DNA of 64,000 bases from Macrosoma leucophasiata (GCA_036365455.1 JAWQUS010000004.1:5959501-6023500); one strand, 5' to 3'; counted from the first letter of the stretch, positions 31,917-42,771 are shown. The notes: generated by a model not told the origin, from the sequence alone. Translations and numbers: made by a program.

Positions 31917-32055
31917 GCTTCGGTACCTAGTGGTAAAGCAGCTGGACTGGTTATCCTGAGGTCGCAGGTTCAATTCCTGCCGGAAGTCAAATTGTTTCAT
32001 ACCATTTTTTATTAATTTCACACGCACGTTTAATTGCGAAAAAGAAAAAACATGA
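31917..32055 (+). repeat. tRNA-SINE-L relative without the leader
   Basis: The tRNA-like head (31917-31989) has an A-box-like TACCTAGTGGT and a B box GGTTCAATTCC. It is followed by CAAATTGTTTCATACCATTT and TTTCACACGCACGTTTAATT-GCGAAAAAGAAAAAAC. The tail matches that of 28981-29210, but the sequence upstream of the head lacks the leader. It looks like the ancestral tRNA-headed form. Confidence 0.65.
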
Positions 32056-33222
32056 CTTTTAAATACAATACATCAGTTTGTTCTCGCATGATACATTCAT
32101 GTGGTCGTAATGTACAACCTGTCAATACAAAAATTAAATAATCCAAGGTTAACCCTGAACAAGAATAAGGCAGTAACACACATAGCTACACGATATACAG
32201 ACAAACAAAGACAAACGCATAATTTAAAAAGGTAGATAATGAAGTTCTGTTGACATTCAATAAAGGAATGCATTCAGTTTAACCTACATATACCTACATA
32301 CTTAATTCCACACGACCGAGAATGCTTTAGCGGTCTGTTTATTGTTTACACTCATCCAAGGATGCGTTTTAAAAAGAAAGTTAAGTACCACTCCACAGAC
32401 GGCTGCAAAAGATCGCACTTTAAGAACATTCGTGTTCTATTTTTAATAATTCGAACAAGAAAAGCACCAGATGCGAGCGTCAGGTACCAAGACAGCATCA
32501 TGTTGCAAATTATACAGCGCGACCAATTTCAAAAGTCGCCTCGGGAGTAAATTCGATACAGAGAGTGTGTCATTTCGAATTTGCCGTGTTCTCCCAAAAA
32601 CCACAGCTTGCCACGACAGATGTAAAGCACCACAAGGAAGCCTTACAAAAAACAAGCACGTGCTAGTTGGTGAAAAAAATCGCATGCGGGTGCAAGTTGT
32701 GATGGACAAAAAACACTCTAGTCGCACGTGATTTTGGCGATCTGCCGTGAAATGAATACCTTTGGCACGTTCTATGCAGCTGGTGGATTTTAGTTTCTTG
32801 AGACTGATTGATTGTTGTAGGTCCTATTAAGTTTCTCCCTATCCAAAATACCTATTCAGAAACGAATAGCGTTTCAATATACGAGTAGGTAAGTAGGTAC
32901 TTAATTATTTGTTTTTGTTACACCGTATTTTTATTTTGTCTGTAGGTTAGATACCTATACTCGTTTAATTTTGTCGGTTTTGAGCTATGCGCCAAATTTA
33001 AAGCAGAATTGAAGGGATAGTCGTTAAAACGGACAGTTGGTAAAATGAATATACCATGTCATACCAGGAAACTGTTCCACGCTTTAAAATGGTGAATTTT
33101 CTTATGTTTTATTTAACGCAAATGTGGTTTTATCGTCAGGTGGATTTTATATAAAATATCATAGTGTCAGTTACAAATATCAACCCGGAAGGAGATATCG
33201 AATCCCATCGCACGTGTCATCG
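32056..33222. other. 1.2 kb without a recognised gene
   Basis: Three overlapping 62-94-codon frames at 32362-32731 on both strands have no domain. The patch is more GC-rich than its surroundings. Confidence 0.45.
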
Positions 33223-33265
33223 TGTGGGGCGACCACCCCTATCAGTTCGTAAACAAAGGGCATAC

Positions 33266-33800
33266 CGTAACTTCACGCCTGTACTCCTCGAAAGGGCAGG
33301 CAAAGGTAAATAAAAACGTTCAAGCATAGGAACATACAAACACCCATGCTTCGCCGGTTACGTTTTGTCCTATGGCGTCGGGTCATGAATATGACGAGTT
33401 CAACTCTCACTTGTGGTGGAGCATTTTTCCGCTCGTTTCAATAGGCGGCAGTAAATAGAATAACGTGGAATAGGCAGAAGCGATCTGCCATAAAAGCGAT
33501 CTGTCCCCACTGTCATCGCCGCATTTTAAACGAATATGGCATGTTCTCTCCTAACAGCGCACAGAACAGTCGTTCTGGCATATTTGGAAACGCCTTTTGT
33601 CCGTGTAGAACACGTTTTTCGAGTGAAGTGATGGTGAATAGGTAGTGAGCCTATTGCCACCTTCGAGGATATTACCAGAGGCAGTGTGTAACTTCTGAAA
33701 ATGGTATAATTTCAACGGCATTTCACCCTACCCGGGATCGAACCCAGCTTCGTAGTAGTATTGGCCTAATGCCACCGAACTACTGATATTGTAGAACCTC
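33266..33800 (-). repeat. SINE-B copy split by repeat D
   Basis: The 3' tail (CGTAACTTCACGCCTGTACT, GGTAAATAAAAACGTTC) is at the left, 33266-33376. The tRNA-derived head (CCGGGATCGAACCCAGC, GTAGTAGTATTGGCCT) lies at 33650-33790. Confidence 0.65.
33377..33640 (+). repeat. Repeat D inside SINE-B
   Basis: AATATGACGAGTTCAACTCTC, ATGGCATGTTCTCTCC and GTCGTTCTGGCATATTTGGA are followed by CGAGTGAAGTGATGGTGAAT. A diverged copy. Confidence 0.55.
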
Positions 33801-33850
33801 TGTGTGGGGCGACCACCCACCCTATCAGTTGGTAAACAAAGGGCATACGG

Positions 33851-34987
33851 GCCGATAGACGATTGAGGGGCTCTTTTAAAATTCGATAAAAATGTTGATT
33901 AGGAGACAATAATTTGGGGGGTATTCCTTTACACTAATCTATAAAAGCCAAAGAAAATACAACAGGGTTTTAATTCTGCTAACGTAATTAGTCGCAATTG
34001 TCATTGAATCGCGACTGCGTCGTTCCGCTGTCTTGCTCTGACACAGGCAGGCCTAGTCCCCCAGTTCACCCTCATAGCCCAAAGTTTGGCAAGTCATTTA
34101 TTTATAATAGTCCCATATATACTGCGGGGTCTGTCTGTGTCTGTATTAACTATTGATGCAAGCCTGACAAAGGTCCGGAGTTCAAATTGGACCCTGTGCT
34201 GACGAGAGACATACCTAAAATTGGCAAACCTTGAAACGTCCCACTGCTGGGCAGTCTGTCCCCTTTTTGGGGGGAGGCATAGATGGAGATAGTGCATAGT
34301 CTGTAAAATTCAGTCAACCTGTATGTTAGTTTCCCACTTCAATAACTTAAAAAAGTAAATATTTAAATAAGGTTTACGTTATTCACAAGTACCAAGTATT
34401 TATAAGCTTTTAAAAAGTATGCAAATAGACAAGATAGTAACGAGTAACAAGTATAACAAGTACTTGTTAGCCATACATAATAGTATGTAATAAGAAAATA
34501 ACGCATATCTTCAACGATCTATTCCATTTTTATACTTAATGCAGTCATTTTTAACCGACTCCCAAAAAAAGGAGGAGGTTCTCAATTCGTCCGGTTCTTT
34601 TTTTTTTTTTATTTAGTTCAATATGAATGTTTCGAAAAGTATAAATCGTAATAATTACGTCCATTATTAATCCGCTACCTGTTTTAACAGCAGGTGAGCA
34701 CAACTGTAAATAATATATTTTATAATAAATAGGTGCTTCATAAATAACAATGAATATGTAAAAATGTATAACGATGGCATAGCGATAAAAATGGGTTTTG
34801 TATGAAAAATGCATCGCACTGTAAGTGATATATTGTTGCGACCTTTATTTAATTGGATAATAGTTTTATTATTCATTGAATATAGATTTGGCTTAACTGG
34901 TCTAAAAATAACCTAAAGAAAGTGCGAAAAATAATTATAAGTTTCGAAGCCTCTACTGTCCATTTCACAGTATGGACTGGACACTTA
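33851..34987. other. 1.1 kb, mostly unannotated, with SINE relics
   Basis: ACGTCCCACTGCTGGGCAG, then CCCCTTTTTGGGGGGAGGC, at 34235-34277 is a minus-strand 5S-SINE tail fragment. GTTTCCCACTTCAATAACTT near 34332 is a SINE-A 3' relic. Confidence 0.5.
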
Positions 34988-35134
34988 AAGGCTGGGTTGC
35001 ACCAAGATATTTGTTAAAGTTAAAGTTACGGTAACATTTCGCATCCTTCTCTAAAGAAATCGGTTAAAGTTAGAGAAAGATGTGAAATAATACAATAACT
35101 TCAACTTTAACAAATATCTTGGTGCAACCCAGCC
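34988..35134. mobile_element. piggyBac-type MITE with TTAA target duplication
   Basis: 147 bp that fold almost end to end. GGCTGGGTTGCACCAAGATA at the left (from 34989) is repeated exactly in reverse at the right (35115-35134), and the palindrome continues inward through TTTGTTAAAGTT. TTAA flanks both sides (34984-34987, 35135-35138), the target site of piggyBac-type transposases. A decayed relative is at 17469. Confidence 0.85.
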
Positions 35135-35162
35135 TTAAAGTGTGAACCAGTATGGACTATCA

Positions 35163-35530
35163 TCAAAGAATATGTACCGGAGAATATGTAGTAATACTAC
35201 GTACTATTACGATAACTGTGGCCGCTTTCCACCCGAGTGGAAACATACTATTTTGAAACGCTGCGTTAAGTATCGCAGTAAAAAGGGCTATGAGCAAGGG
35301 AGGAAAGTTCCTAATAGTGCGGTTGGAAATATCGTCCGTACCCGGTGCTTTCCGCACCTAACCAACCAAATCTAAAATACTTGATCAGATCTAACACTTC
35401 TGCTACTGACACAGGTGGGAGAAGGTCATTATTTTCGCTATTGTTGATAGCGTTTGGACTGGATCTGTCTCTTAATAGGATTGTAAGATGCCACAGGCTA
35501 TTAAATGCCACGACGGTGACAAAGTACGAT
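35163..35530 (-). pseudogene. Jockey-like LINE reverse transcriptase fragment
   Basis: The minus strand codes LLPPVSVAEVLDLIKYFR and, after a frameshift near 35350, RKAPGTDDISNRTIRNFPPL followed by AAFQNSMFPLGWKAATVI. The KAPG-D…I…N motif and the following …P.W..A are the start of the RT domain in jockey/CR1-group elements. Only about 110 residues of the RT remain. Both ends are cut and a frameshift breaks the reading. Confidence 0.8.
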
Positions 35531-35644
35531 AGAAGTTTTATTTAAAAAATAAACAGTTCTAGAACGGACTCCGCGAGATGTAGTAAAATGTTCATTGTAA
35601 TTATTATTATTTTCAGCTACAGATGTTAAGATAAGCGTCTAGAC

Positions 35645-35975
35645 CAGAGGTTCCCAAACTATTTTTTCTTGTAGACCCTTTACAACTTTTCTGGTTTCTG
35701 TGGACCCCCGTCCTTTCTACATTTATATCATATTCCCATATTTCCAATTTTTATTCACGCCTACGTAGACCTCCATCGAGTCTCCCATGGATCACTTTGG
35801 GAATCACTGGTATGATCTAAGTAAATTGGTACTATCAGTGTATGTGTTGAGATCCATTATCGTGGACCCCCATTTTCATTTCATAGACCCCCAAAAATTT
35901 TTTCCCCCGACGCCGACGCCTTTCAGTTTGTCATAGACTCCCAGGGGTCGATATAGACCACTTTGAGAATCACTG
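35645..35975. mobile_element. hAT-type MITE with perfect 8-bp target duplication
   Basis: The ends are CAGAGGTTCCCAAACT and CTTTGAGAATCACTG (complement CAGTGATTCTCAAAG). GTCTAGAC flanks both sides exactly (35637-35644 and 35976-35983), which fits hAT transposition. Inside are runs of C (GACCCCC) as in insect 'wrongly lit' MITEs of this type. A second internal right end, CACTTTGGGAATCACTG at 35791-35807, suggests that the element is a partial dimer. Confidence 0.85.
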
Positions 35976-36061
35976 GTCTAGACTTATGGTACGAGCATGC
36001 AAACGAATGCGGTGGTTTCATGGCGCATTTTATAATTATATTTTAGAAACCATATATTTTG

Positions 36062-36416
36062 AAGCGCGCAGGGCCCCGGGGCTGGTGTCGATCGTAAGCG
36101 AACTACTCCAGCAGCGATTGAGCAATACGAGCACGGTCGAGTGTCTGATGGGTGACCGCTAGTGGCAAATTAAAATGCGCGTTGCCGTGCTTCGGAGGGC
36201 ACGATTAGCCGTCGGTCCCGGTCGCTACCGATAGATAGCAGTCGTTAAACCTTGTCGGAGGCCTTATGGGTTTGAAAATATCCGATAGCGGGTTGGCCAA
36301 TAACCCGTATCACCACTAACCCGCATTGGAGCAGCACGGCCATGCCTCCCCCCAAAAAGGGGAGAGACTCGTGTCCAGCATTGGGACGTATAATGGGTTG
36401 CCATTATTATTATTAT
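36062..36416 (+). repeat. 5S-headed SINE
   Basis: GAAGCGCGCAGGGCCC, then a decayed 5S-like part ending GTCTGATGGGTGACCGCTAG. It continues with GTGCTTCGGAGGGCACGAT, CGGTCCCGGTCGCTACCGAT, TAACCCGCATTGGAGCAGC and CCCAAAAAGGGGAGAGAC, and ends in (ATT)n. It is full length but diverged in the 5S part. Confidence 0.8.
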
Positions 36417-36884
36417 ATGTTTTGTAGTGTTTGCTTGGACGTCTTCATTTGTTGCCTAAATCATAAATGAATCTCTTATATCTACTGTACCTATCTGGAC
36501 GAAGTCGGGCAGTCTTAACTAATTTTGTAACCCTTCCCAATCCCGTTTGATGTTCAAGATGCAGAAAATAAGGGTTGATGTTTTGTCCGCTCAAAATTTT
36601 TTTGCCGTTAAAGGGTTGATTCCTTAGAGCAGATGTCAAGAAAGGGAATTAATGATAGCTACTGCTTTAGAAGGCCCAGTCTTTAGACCTTTTGTGTTCC
36701 CACAATTGGTTGGTAAAACCATATTTTTATAGTAAATCACGTTTATGTCTACAAAAACGGAGGCAGATGCTAAGTATCCGATACTGGCAACAGCTTTTTT
36801 TTTTTTTTTAATCTTATATTTGAATAGTGTAAATATTTTTTTATGCAAATTTCTTTGAAGATAATACTTTGCATGATGATATAT

Positions 36885-36975
36885 GATAGTGGAAGGAGCA
36901 CGAGAGGTGTGCCAGGACCGGGATATCTGGCGCTCCACATTCTCTGTCTACGTCGTGAGGGACTTGGCGTGATGA
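36885..36975 (+). pseudogene. Non-LTR RT extreme C-terminal fragment
   Basis: GAGGTGTGCCAGGACCGGGATATCTGGCG codes CQDRDIWRS. It ends GGGACTTGGCGTGATGATAC, then ATACAT. Heavily 5'-truncated. Confidence 0.65.
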
Positions 36976-37129
36976 TACATACATAATTATTATATAATAT
37001 ACTTATTTCATAAGATATTATTGTTACTTGTTAGGTTATAAATTAGGTTACCTAGAACGTTAAAAATACTTTTATGCATAGCAAAGGTACTCCCAAGAAC
37101 AGTTTTTTTGACCACCAGTTTGTTTGTTT

Positions 37130-37425
37130 ACTGGTGGTAGAGCTCCAGTGACGGAGCTCGCGGGCGTAGGCACCACCGCATTACCTAATATACTTGCCGC
37201 TAAATGGTAGTGTTCAGCACTATCGTGTTCCGGTCAGGTGGTAATGTACGGCCCTGTAATTGCCGGCACAGAGGCATAACACCTAATGCCTCAGGAGTGG
37301 CAGCGCATCTGCATTTTGACCTCTGGTCATTGTGTGGGTGTCTATAGGCTGCAGTCTTCACTTAACATGAATGTGAACTGCATGCTTGTTTGCCACTTTT
37401 ATTACATAAAAAAAAAAAAAAACAA
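37130..37425 (+). repeat. SINE-A copy, full length
   Basis: It begins TTACTGGTGGTAGAGCTCC and ends GCCACTTTTATTACAT followed by a 15-A run. It is close to the consensus and so probably among the younger copies. Confidence 0.9.
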
Positions 37426-38910
37426 ATAATATAGTCGGTATCAGCTAATTGACATTCATTGAAACGGCTTTCAGGTTGTCAGGTGGTTATCGTCAGTACA
37501 AGGGAGATGGGGAGGGGAGGAGATGGGAACCAACGCAATTCCAGTCCTGAATACTCTTTACACGTTTTAAATATTGTCTTTAATTTATAATTGAGAAGAT
37601 AATTTATATTATGGGAACATCTCAGAGGGACTTTAGCGCCACTGTTTGCACGTATAAGGCTAAAAGGAACTACCTGAAAATCATAGTCGAAATAATTTTC
37701 GAGCTGTAATGGGAAAAATGTATAATTATATGTTCTAAATTATATTATTTGCCCATCAAACTATTCATTAGGTACCTATAAAACATCTTACGAGCACTAA
37801 AATCACCGAGTTAGTCACTCATAAAGATCTAATATCTAATTGATGGTTACATATTCAGGATATGAGGGCTAACTAGGGGCTAAATCATATTATTACTGAA
37901 AATAAACTTGAATGTATTTATTATTCTTAGTAAAACGAAGAGGACAACTCATAATACTTAACGCTCGTGCACTGCAACTACACCTGTACAACATATAACG
38001 GGACTGTACTTTTTGCCTCAGCCATTCTTAATAATTAATTAAAAAAAAATTGAAAGGAGAGTATGAAATCGTCAACACTCTCCTATCTTTCGACGCCACA
38101 TCATGACTGCTCGAGCTAAGCAATGCTAGCTTCAAGCTTTATTATTTTGTAATTTAATGTTTCCAAAATGGCGTACCAAATAGTTGTCTTTATATAATTT
38201 TAGGGTTTTCTATGATAGAGGTTTTTTGTCTATGGTAGGAAATATACTACTACATGTTTGACCATTTACAGTCACGTTGTTTTGTTATAACTCCTTCTTA
38301 ATTACAATACTTACCTAAATTAATCAATACGATTGTAAACATTTTAATGCTAGATCTGCCTCTATTTAGACAACGCTGGTCAAAACTTAAACAAATCAAT
38401 TCTGTATTTGTTTGCACAATTCGGTGGAGCTTCTCGAGCTCGAACTCGATTGAGCCTCCAATAACCGGCGAAAATGATAGCAACGTTTTATTTTCTACAT
38501 CAATACGACTGCAACCTAAATGTTAAGGTCGACCCTTGACAGTTATGGACAAGAATTGAGCGCGTGTTTTGGCGTCCGGGAGATTAATTCGAGCAGGTGA
38601 CAATGACGTCACAACTTCACCGTATTAAAAATTGTGACTGTTCCATTCTCCTGAGGCTTTATGACTGTTCTATAATTCATTGATCTTTATTGCATTTTTA
38701 TGCAAGTGGGAATCCAGGTAGCGGCTGATAATACTATGACGCAAATGGAAGGCTACGCAGGATAAGGTGGCCTAGCAATCATCGGTTCATGACTCCACGC
38801 TGCATTGTGGTCAGATATTAAAATGCATATCACACGTAAACACTGTTTTTGAATAGTATGTGATTGGGAGCTTATTGACATAAATTAGGCACATCAACAT
38901 CCGAGATTAT
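37426..38910. other. 1.5 kb without a recognised gene
   Basis: AT-rich, with no repeat or open frame recognised. Confidence 0.5.
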
Positions 38911-39230
38911 TATGTGACGATGGTAGCAAACTAGAATGCAGTTCACATGGATGTTAAGTGACGGCTACAGCGTATACATATACATTTATTTATTAATTAT
39001 ATGCACAGATATGGTACATATAGGCGGTCTTAGTGCCACATTTACATAATACTCAAAATGCAGATGCGTGAACTCCGGAGGTCTAATTTGTTTCACCTTT
39101 GCGATATAAACTAAGAGGCTATGTTTTAACATCTAACCAGAATACAATAGTGCTGAACACTACCATTACTACCATATTACTACGATGGCGACAGATTAAG
39201 TAATGCGGTGGTGCCTACGCCCTAGAGCTT
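38911..39230 (-). repeat. SINE-A copy with internal insertion
   Basis: The minus-strand copy (GTTCACATGGATGTTAAGTG … GCGGTGGTGCCTACGCCC) is interrupted at about 38977-39050 by unrelated ACAGATATGGTACATATAGG sequence. Confidence 0.65.
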
Positions 39231-39330
39231 TCAAAGATACTAATAACTAATACATTAAAAAAAATACACAATGCTAGTGCTCATAACATTGATATGTTAT
39301 GTACACATCACTATGAAGTTACGTACATAT

Positions 39331-39347
39331 AATATATATATATATAT
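39331..39347 (+). repeat. (AT)n microsatellite
   Basis: A run of alternating AT, following ACATATAAT. Confidence 0.85.
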
Positions 39348-39610
39348 AGATGATGCTAGTTTACTGTCACCATAACATATAATATACTTACGCCTGTGAT
39401 AAAGGTATGTAACTGGACAAAAGAGGTTGGTTATTCCGACAGGAGTTGGATTGGACTTCATCGTAATGACTCTTTAGTACGAGAGCTCTCAGCGACGGTT
39501 TGTAACGAAGGGCTAACCTTATGAATTAGGATTCAGCTCTAACAATACCACTTGACTAGTCTCAACAACATCCTCCTTCAGTAAACTATCGCCATAGCTA
39601 AAGATCGAAC

Positions 39611-39921
39611 AAACTTAGCTTCACGCCTGTAATCCCCGAAGTGGTAGGCAGAGGTAAATGCATTTGAATCACACATGCAAACACCCACGATTCGCCGGTT
39701 ACGTTTTTGGTCCATGTAACAGGTGGCGAGCCTGTTGCCCATCTCCGGGCACCTTACCAAATACTCTGAGGTACTGAGAAACTTCCAGAAAATGGAAAAA
39801 TCCCAATAGAAGTAGATGTAAAAGATTTTAAACCGTTATCTCTGATAATCTCCGACCCGGGAATCGAACCCAGGACCTCCGGCGTAGTAGTAGTGGCCTG
39901 CTATCACTAGGCTACTGAGGC
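39611..39921 (-). repeat. SINE-B copy, complete
   Basis: The tail CTTCACGCCTGTAATCCCCG is at the left. The tRNA-derived head, with B box GGGAATCGAACCCAGGACC and GTAGTAGTAGTGGCCTG, is at the right. A 15-bp duplication AGCTAAAGAT(C/T)GAAC (39596-39610 and 39922-39936) fixes the ends. Confidence 0.85.
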
Positions 39922-39973
39922 AGCTAAAGATTGAACTGGGCTCTTAATCCCGTTCAGTAAACCCTACTTCCAT

Positions 39974-40030
39974 AATATAATCACTTAACATCAATGTGAA
40001 CTGCATGCTTGTTTGCTACCTTCGTTACAT
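39974..40030 (+). repeat. SINE-A 3' fragment
   Basis: CACTTAACATCAATGTGAAC to TTCGTTACATTAAAAGAAAA. Confidence 0.75.
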
Positions 40031-40053
40031 TAAAAGAAAAATACGAAATTTCT

Positions 40054-40344
40054 ACTGGTGGTAGAGCTCCAGTGACGGATCTCGCGGGCGTAGGCACCAC
40101 CGCATTACCTAATATACTTGCCGCTAAATGGTAGTGTTCAGCACTGTCGTATTCCGGTCAGGTGGTAATGTACGGCTCTGTAATTTCCGGCACAGAGGCA
40201 TAACACCTAATGCCTCAGTAGTGGCAGCGCATCTGCATTGCATTTTGACCTCTGGTCATTGTGTGGGTGTCTATAGGCTGCAGTCAACACTTAACATCAA
40301 TGTGAACTGCACGCTTGTTTGCCACTTTTATTACATAAAAAAAA
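40054..40344 (+). repeat. SINE-A copy, full length
   Basis: It runs from CTACTGGTGGTAGAGCTCC to GCCACTTTTATTACATAAAA. It shares the CACCTAATGCCTCAG and GGTCATTGTGTGGGTG variants with the copy at 37130, so the two belong to one subfamily. Confidence 0.9.
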
Positions 40345-41032
40345 CCAATATCAATGTTCATAATATAGCCCGGTTCAATTAGGCTAAATTAGACCATTTG
40401 AAGTAACTTTTCTCTAATGAAAACTTTATCAAATTCAAACAAATATTTTCATGGATTCTATAATTATATTCTATTCACATGTAGGTACATTCATTATTAT
40501 TCAATGAAATTGGTGCAATTTGTATATGCCTTACAAAATATCGGCGGATTTCAATAATGCCACAAGAAACCATAAATTATACATGATCCAATATTTTAAA
40601 TCTGTATAAGGTAATCGATTTTCTATATTGCTACTGGGTTAATATATCTTGGACACAGTAAATAGATACAGTGTCTTGGACGTAACGCCTACCATCGAAC
40701 CATATTTGACGTATAGTATACATAACTAATTGAATCAAGAAGTAGCCTACACTGATTCATGTTTCCTATTACGACCTTATAGGCTAGTTAATTGATAATA
40801 AAAAAACATATAGCGTTTAATGATTGATTGGATATCAGATAAAAAATGCAGGAGACGGAGAGTTATATAATTGTGATACGAGTTACTAAATACCTATATT
40901 AAACTTTTTACGAAATTGTGGGAATTTGTCATTTTATTTATCTAGAGAGTATGGAAATCTTAATTATTATAATACTAAAGCATATTTTGAAGAATATATT
41001 TATAAGCTAGTTATTAGTTACGTGAATTATAT
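40345..41032. other. Unannotated AT-rich DNA
   Basis: Nothing recognised. Confidence 0.5.
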
Positions 41033-41126
41033 TAAGGGGCCTCTCCTCTCCAGGCCTCCTCCCAAGAAGGAGAGAGACTCGTGCACAGCAGCGGGACTTG
41101 CTTGCCACTTTACGACATAAAAGAAA
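41033..41126 (+). repeat. 5S-SINE tail fragment joined to a SINE-A 3' end
   Basis: CCAGGCCTCCTCCCAAGAAG and GAGAGACTCGTGCACAGCAG are the 5S-SINE tail. TTGCCACTTTACGACATAAA is the SINE-A end. The abrupt join, without the rest of either element, looks like a deletion fusion. A minus-strand SINE-A 5' relic follows near 41140-41180. Confidence 0.6.
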
Positions 41127-41447
41127 ACCATGTTGGCTACGGCCTCAATCTTCGTCGTCAATGGAGCTCTACCAAAAATAAAAAAAAAATATTATCATCC
41201 TTAACACATACTTATTTGAATCATGAAATACTTGCCAAAAACTGATGAGGCGTACTACCAAGGAGTTTGGTCACACCTGCCTTTTGCATTAGCCACGTTT
41301 TTTTTCGTCGCAAGGTGCTCCTTTCCATTTTCGATACATTAGAATTTTTGTATGCCGTAAAATTTACTAATTATTATTGTTTGCCCCAAGATATAAAACC
41401 TAACCTTGAACCTTTAAACAGTTCAAAATATAGAATGTGTAATGGCA

Positions 41448-41775
41448 GAAACTGCCTCAGTGGCGTAGTGGCAGTAGCAGGCCGCTAATATTATGCTGGA
41501 GGTCCTGGGTTCGATTCCCGGGTCGGGGGATATCAGAGATAACGGTTTAAAATCCTTTATCTCTGGTTCTATCGGGTTTTTTCCATTTTCAGGAAGTTTC
41601 CCAGTACCTCGGAGTTTGGTAATGTGCCCGGAGATGGCAACAGGTTCGCCACCTGTTACATGGATCAAAAACGTTTCCGGCGAGTCGTGGGTGTTTGCAT
41701 GTATGCTTAAATGCATGCATTTACCTCTGCCTACCCCTTCGGGGATTACAGTCGTGAAGTTACGTGTATGCCATA
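41448..41775 (+). repeat. SINE-B copy, complete
   Basis: The head is tRNA-derived, with GCCTCAGTGGCGTAGTGGC (A-box-like) and GGTTCGATTCCCGGGTCGGG (B box). The body has AAAATCCTTTATCTCTGG and GGCAACAGGTTCGCCACCTG. The tail is CCTCTGCCTACCCCTTCGGG, then GATTACAG. A perfect 10-bp duplication TGTAATGGCA (41438-41447 and 41776-41785) fixes the ends at about 328 bp. Confidence 0.9.
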
Positions 41776-41883
41776 TGTAATGGCATGTAAGGGCAAAAGC
41801 TGCAGCATCTGGAGAAAATGCATCATCGCCAGCCATGACCACTCTGTCAAAAGTGAACGACTAAGGAGGAAGAGGAATGGCAT

Positions 41884-42432
41884 ATTTACTGGTGGTAGAG
41901 TTTCAGTGTAGAAGCTCGAGGGCGTAGGCACTACCGCATTACCTAATCTGTCTGCCGCCTAATGGTAGTTCAGCACTATCGTGTTCCGGTAGACGGCCCG
42001 TAATAACTATCACAGAGACAACAATTTTCAGGTCGCAGAGGTGGCAACGAGTCTTTATTGTATGTAATGTAAGTGGCAAACAAGCATTCAGCTCACATTG
42101 ATATTAAGTGAGGACTGCAGCCTATAGACACCCACACAAAGACCAAGGTCAAAATGCAGATGCGTTACCACTCCTGAGGCCTAAGGTGTTATGCCTCTGT
42201 GCCGGAAATTACGGGGCCGTACATTACCACCTGACCGGAACACGATAGTGCTGAACACTATCATTTAGCGGCAAGTATATTAGGTAATGCGGTGGTGCCT
42301 ACGTCCGCGAGCTCGTCACTGGAGCTCTACCACCAGTAAAATGCGTCTGCACTTTAATCTCACATTTTTGTGAAAATGTCTATAGGCTGCAATCATCACT
42401 TAACATTTATGTGAACTGCATGCTTGCTTGCA
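41884..42432 (+). repeat. SINE-A copy split by an opposite SINE-A
   Basis: The outer copy has TTACTGGTGGTAGAGTTTC to GCAACGAGTC (41884-42058). It resumes with TGCGTCTGCACTTTAATC to GTGAACTGCATGCTTGC (42342-42432). Confidence 0.75.
42060..42340 (-). repeat. SINE-A copy nested in SINE-A
   Basis: The full-length minus copy runs from GTAATGTAAGTGGCAAAC to GAGCTCTACCACCAGTAA. The sequence at both edges is similar (AACGAGTC…TTTA and ATGCGTCTGCACTTTA), consistent with a diverged target duplication. Confidence 0.8.
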
Positions 42433-42504
42433 GCTAATACATTTAGAGCCCTACTAAAGATGTAACTAGCTTTTATGTAACTTCGTATCAAGTTTTTTTT
42501 TTTA

Positions 42505-42745
42505 ATATGTATGTATGTATCTTCACGCCAGGTCCCTAACGGGGTAGGCAGAGAGTGTAGAGCGGTAGATATCCCGGTCCTAACAGACCTCTCGTGCCTC
42601 GTCTACCTTCATCATTCTCTTCATACATGCACGCCGATTCCTAAGACTTTTGACCCCACCATCAGTCAGAACTCGACCTATTTGGTCATGGTAGGTCAGT
42701 CTTGGTCTTGGGTCTGAACCTCTGCAACCATCTACATTCGCATTA
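42505..42745 (-). pseudogene. Non-LTR RT C-terminal fragment
   Basis: Minus-strand reading gives TYHDQIGRVLTDG, VKSLRNRRACMKRMMKV, DEAREVC and DRDI. The 3' tail is GGCGTGAAGATACATACATAC. Same family as 10549, 19865 and 25656. Confidence 0.7.
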
Positions 42746-42771
42746 GAATATGTTGGTAGCTATTATGTTTA

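Larger units (their letters stand above)
33223..33850. repeat. Direct repeats of about 43 bp flanking a SINE-B
   Basis: TGTGGGGCGACCACCC…CCTATCAGTT, then GTAAACAAAGGGCATAC, occurs at 33223-33265 and 33805-33850. The second copy has a 3-bp insertion and one substitution. They bracket a SINE-B (minus strand) that contains repeat D. Confidence 0.8.

Noticed and set aside
32362..32731. Overlapping frames of 62-94 codons
   Set aside because: Same reason: composition-driven, with no recognisable protein.
41423..41842. 139-codon frame on the minus strand over SINE-B
   Set aside because: It is an antisense frame through a SINE copy; the same frame appears over 42816-43094, which is another SINE-B.
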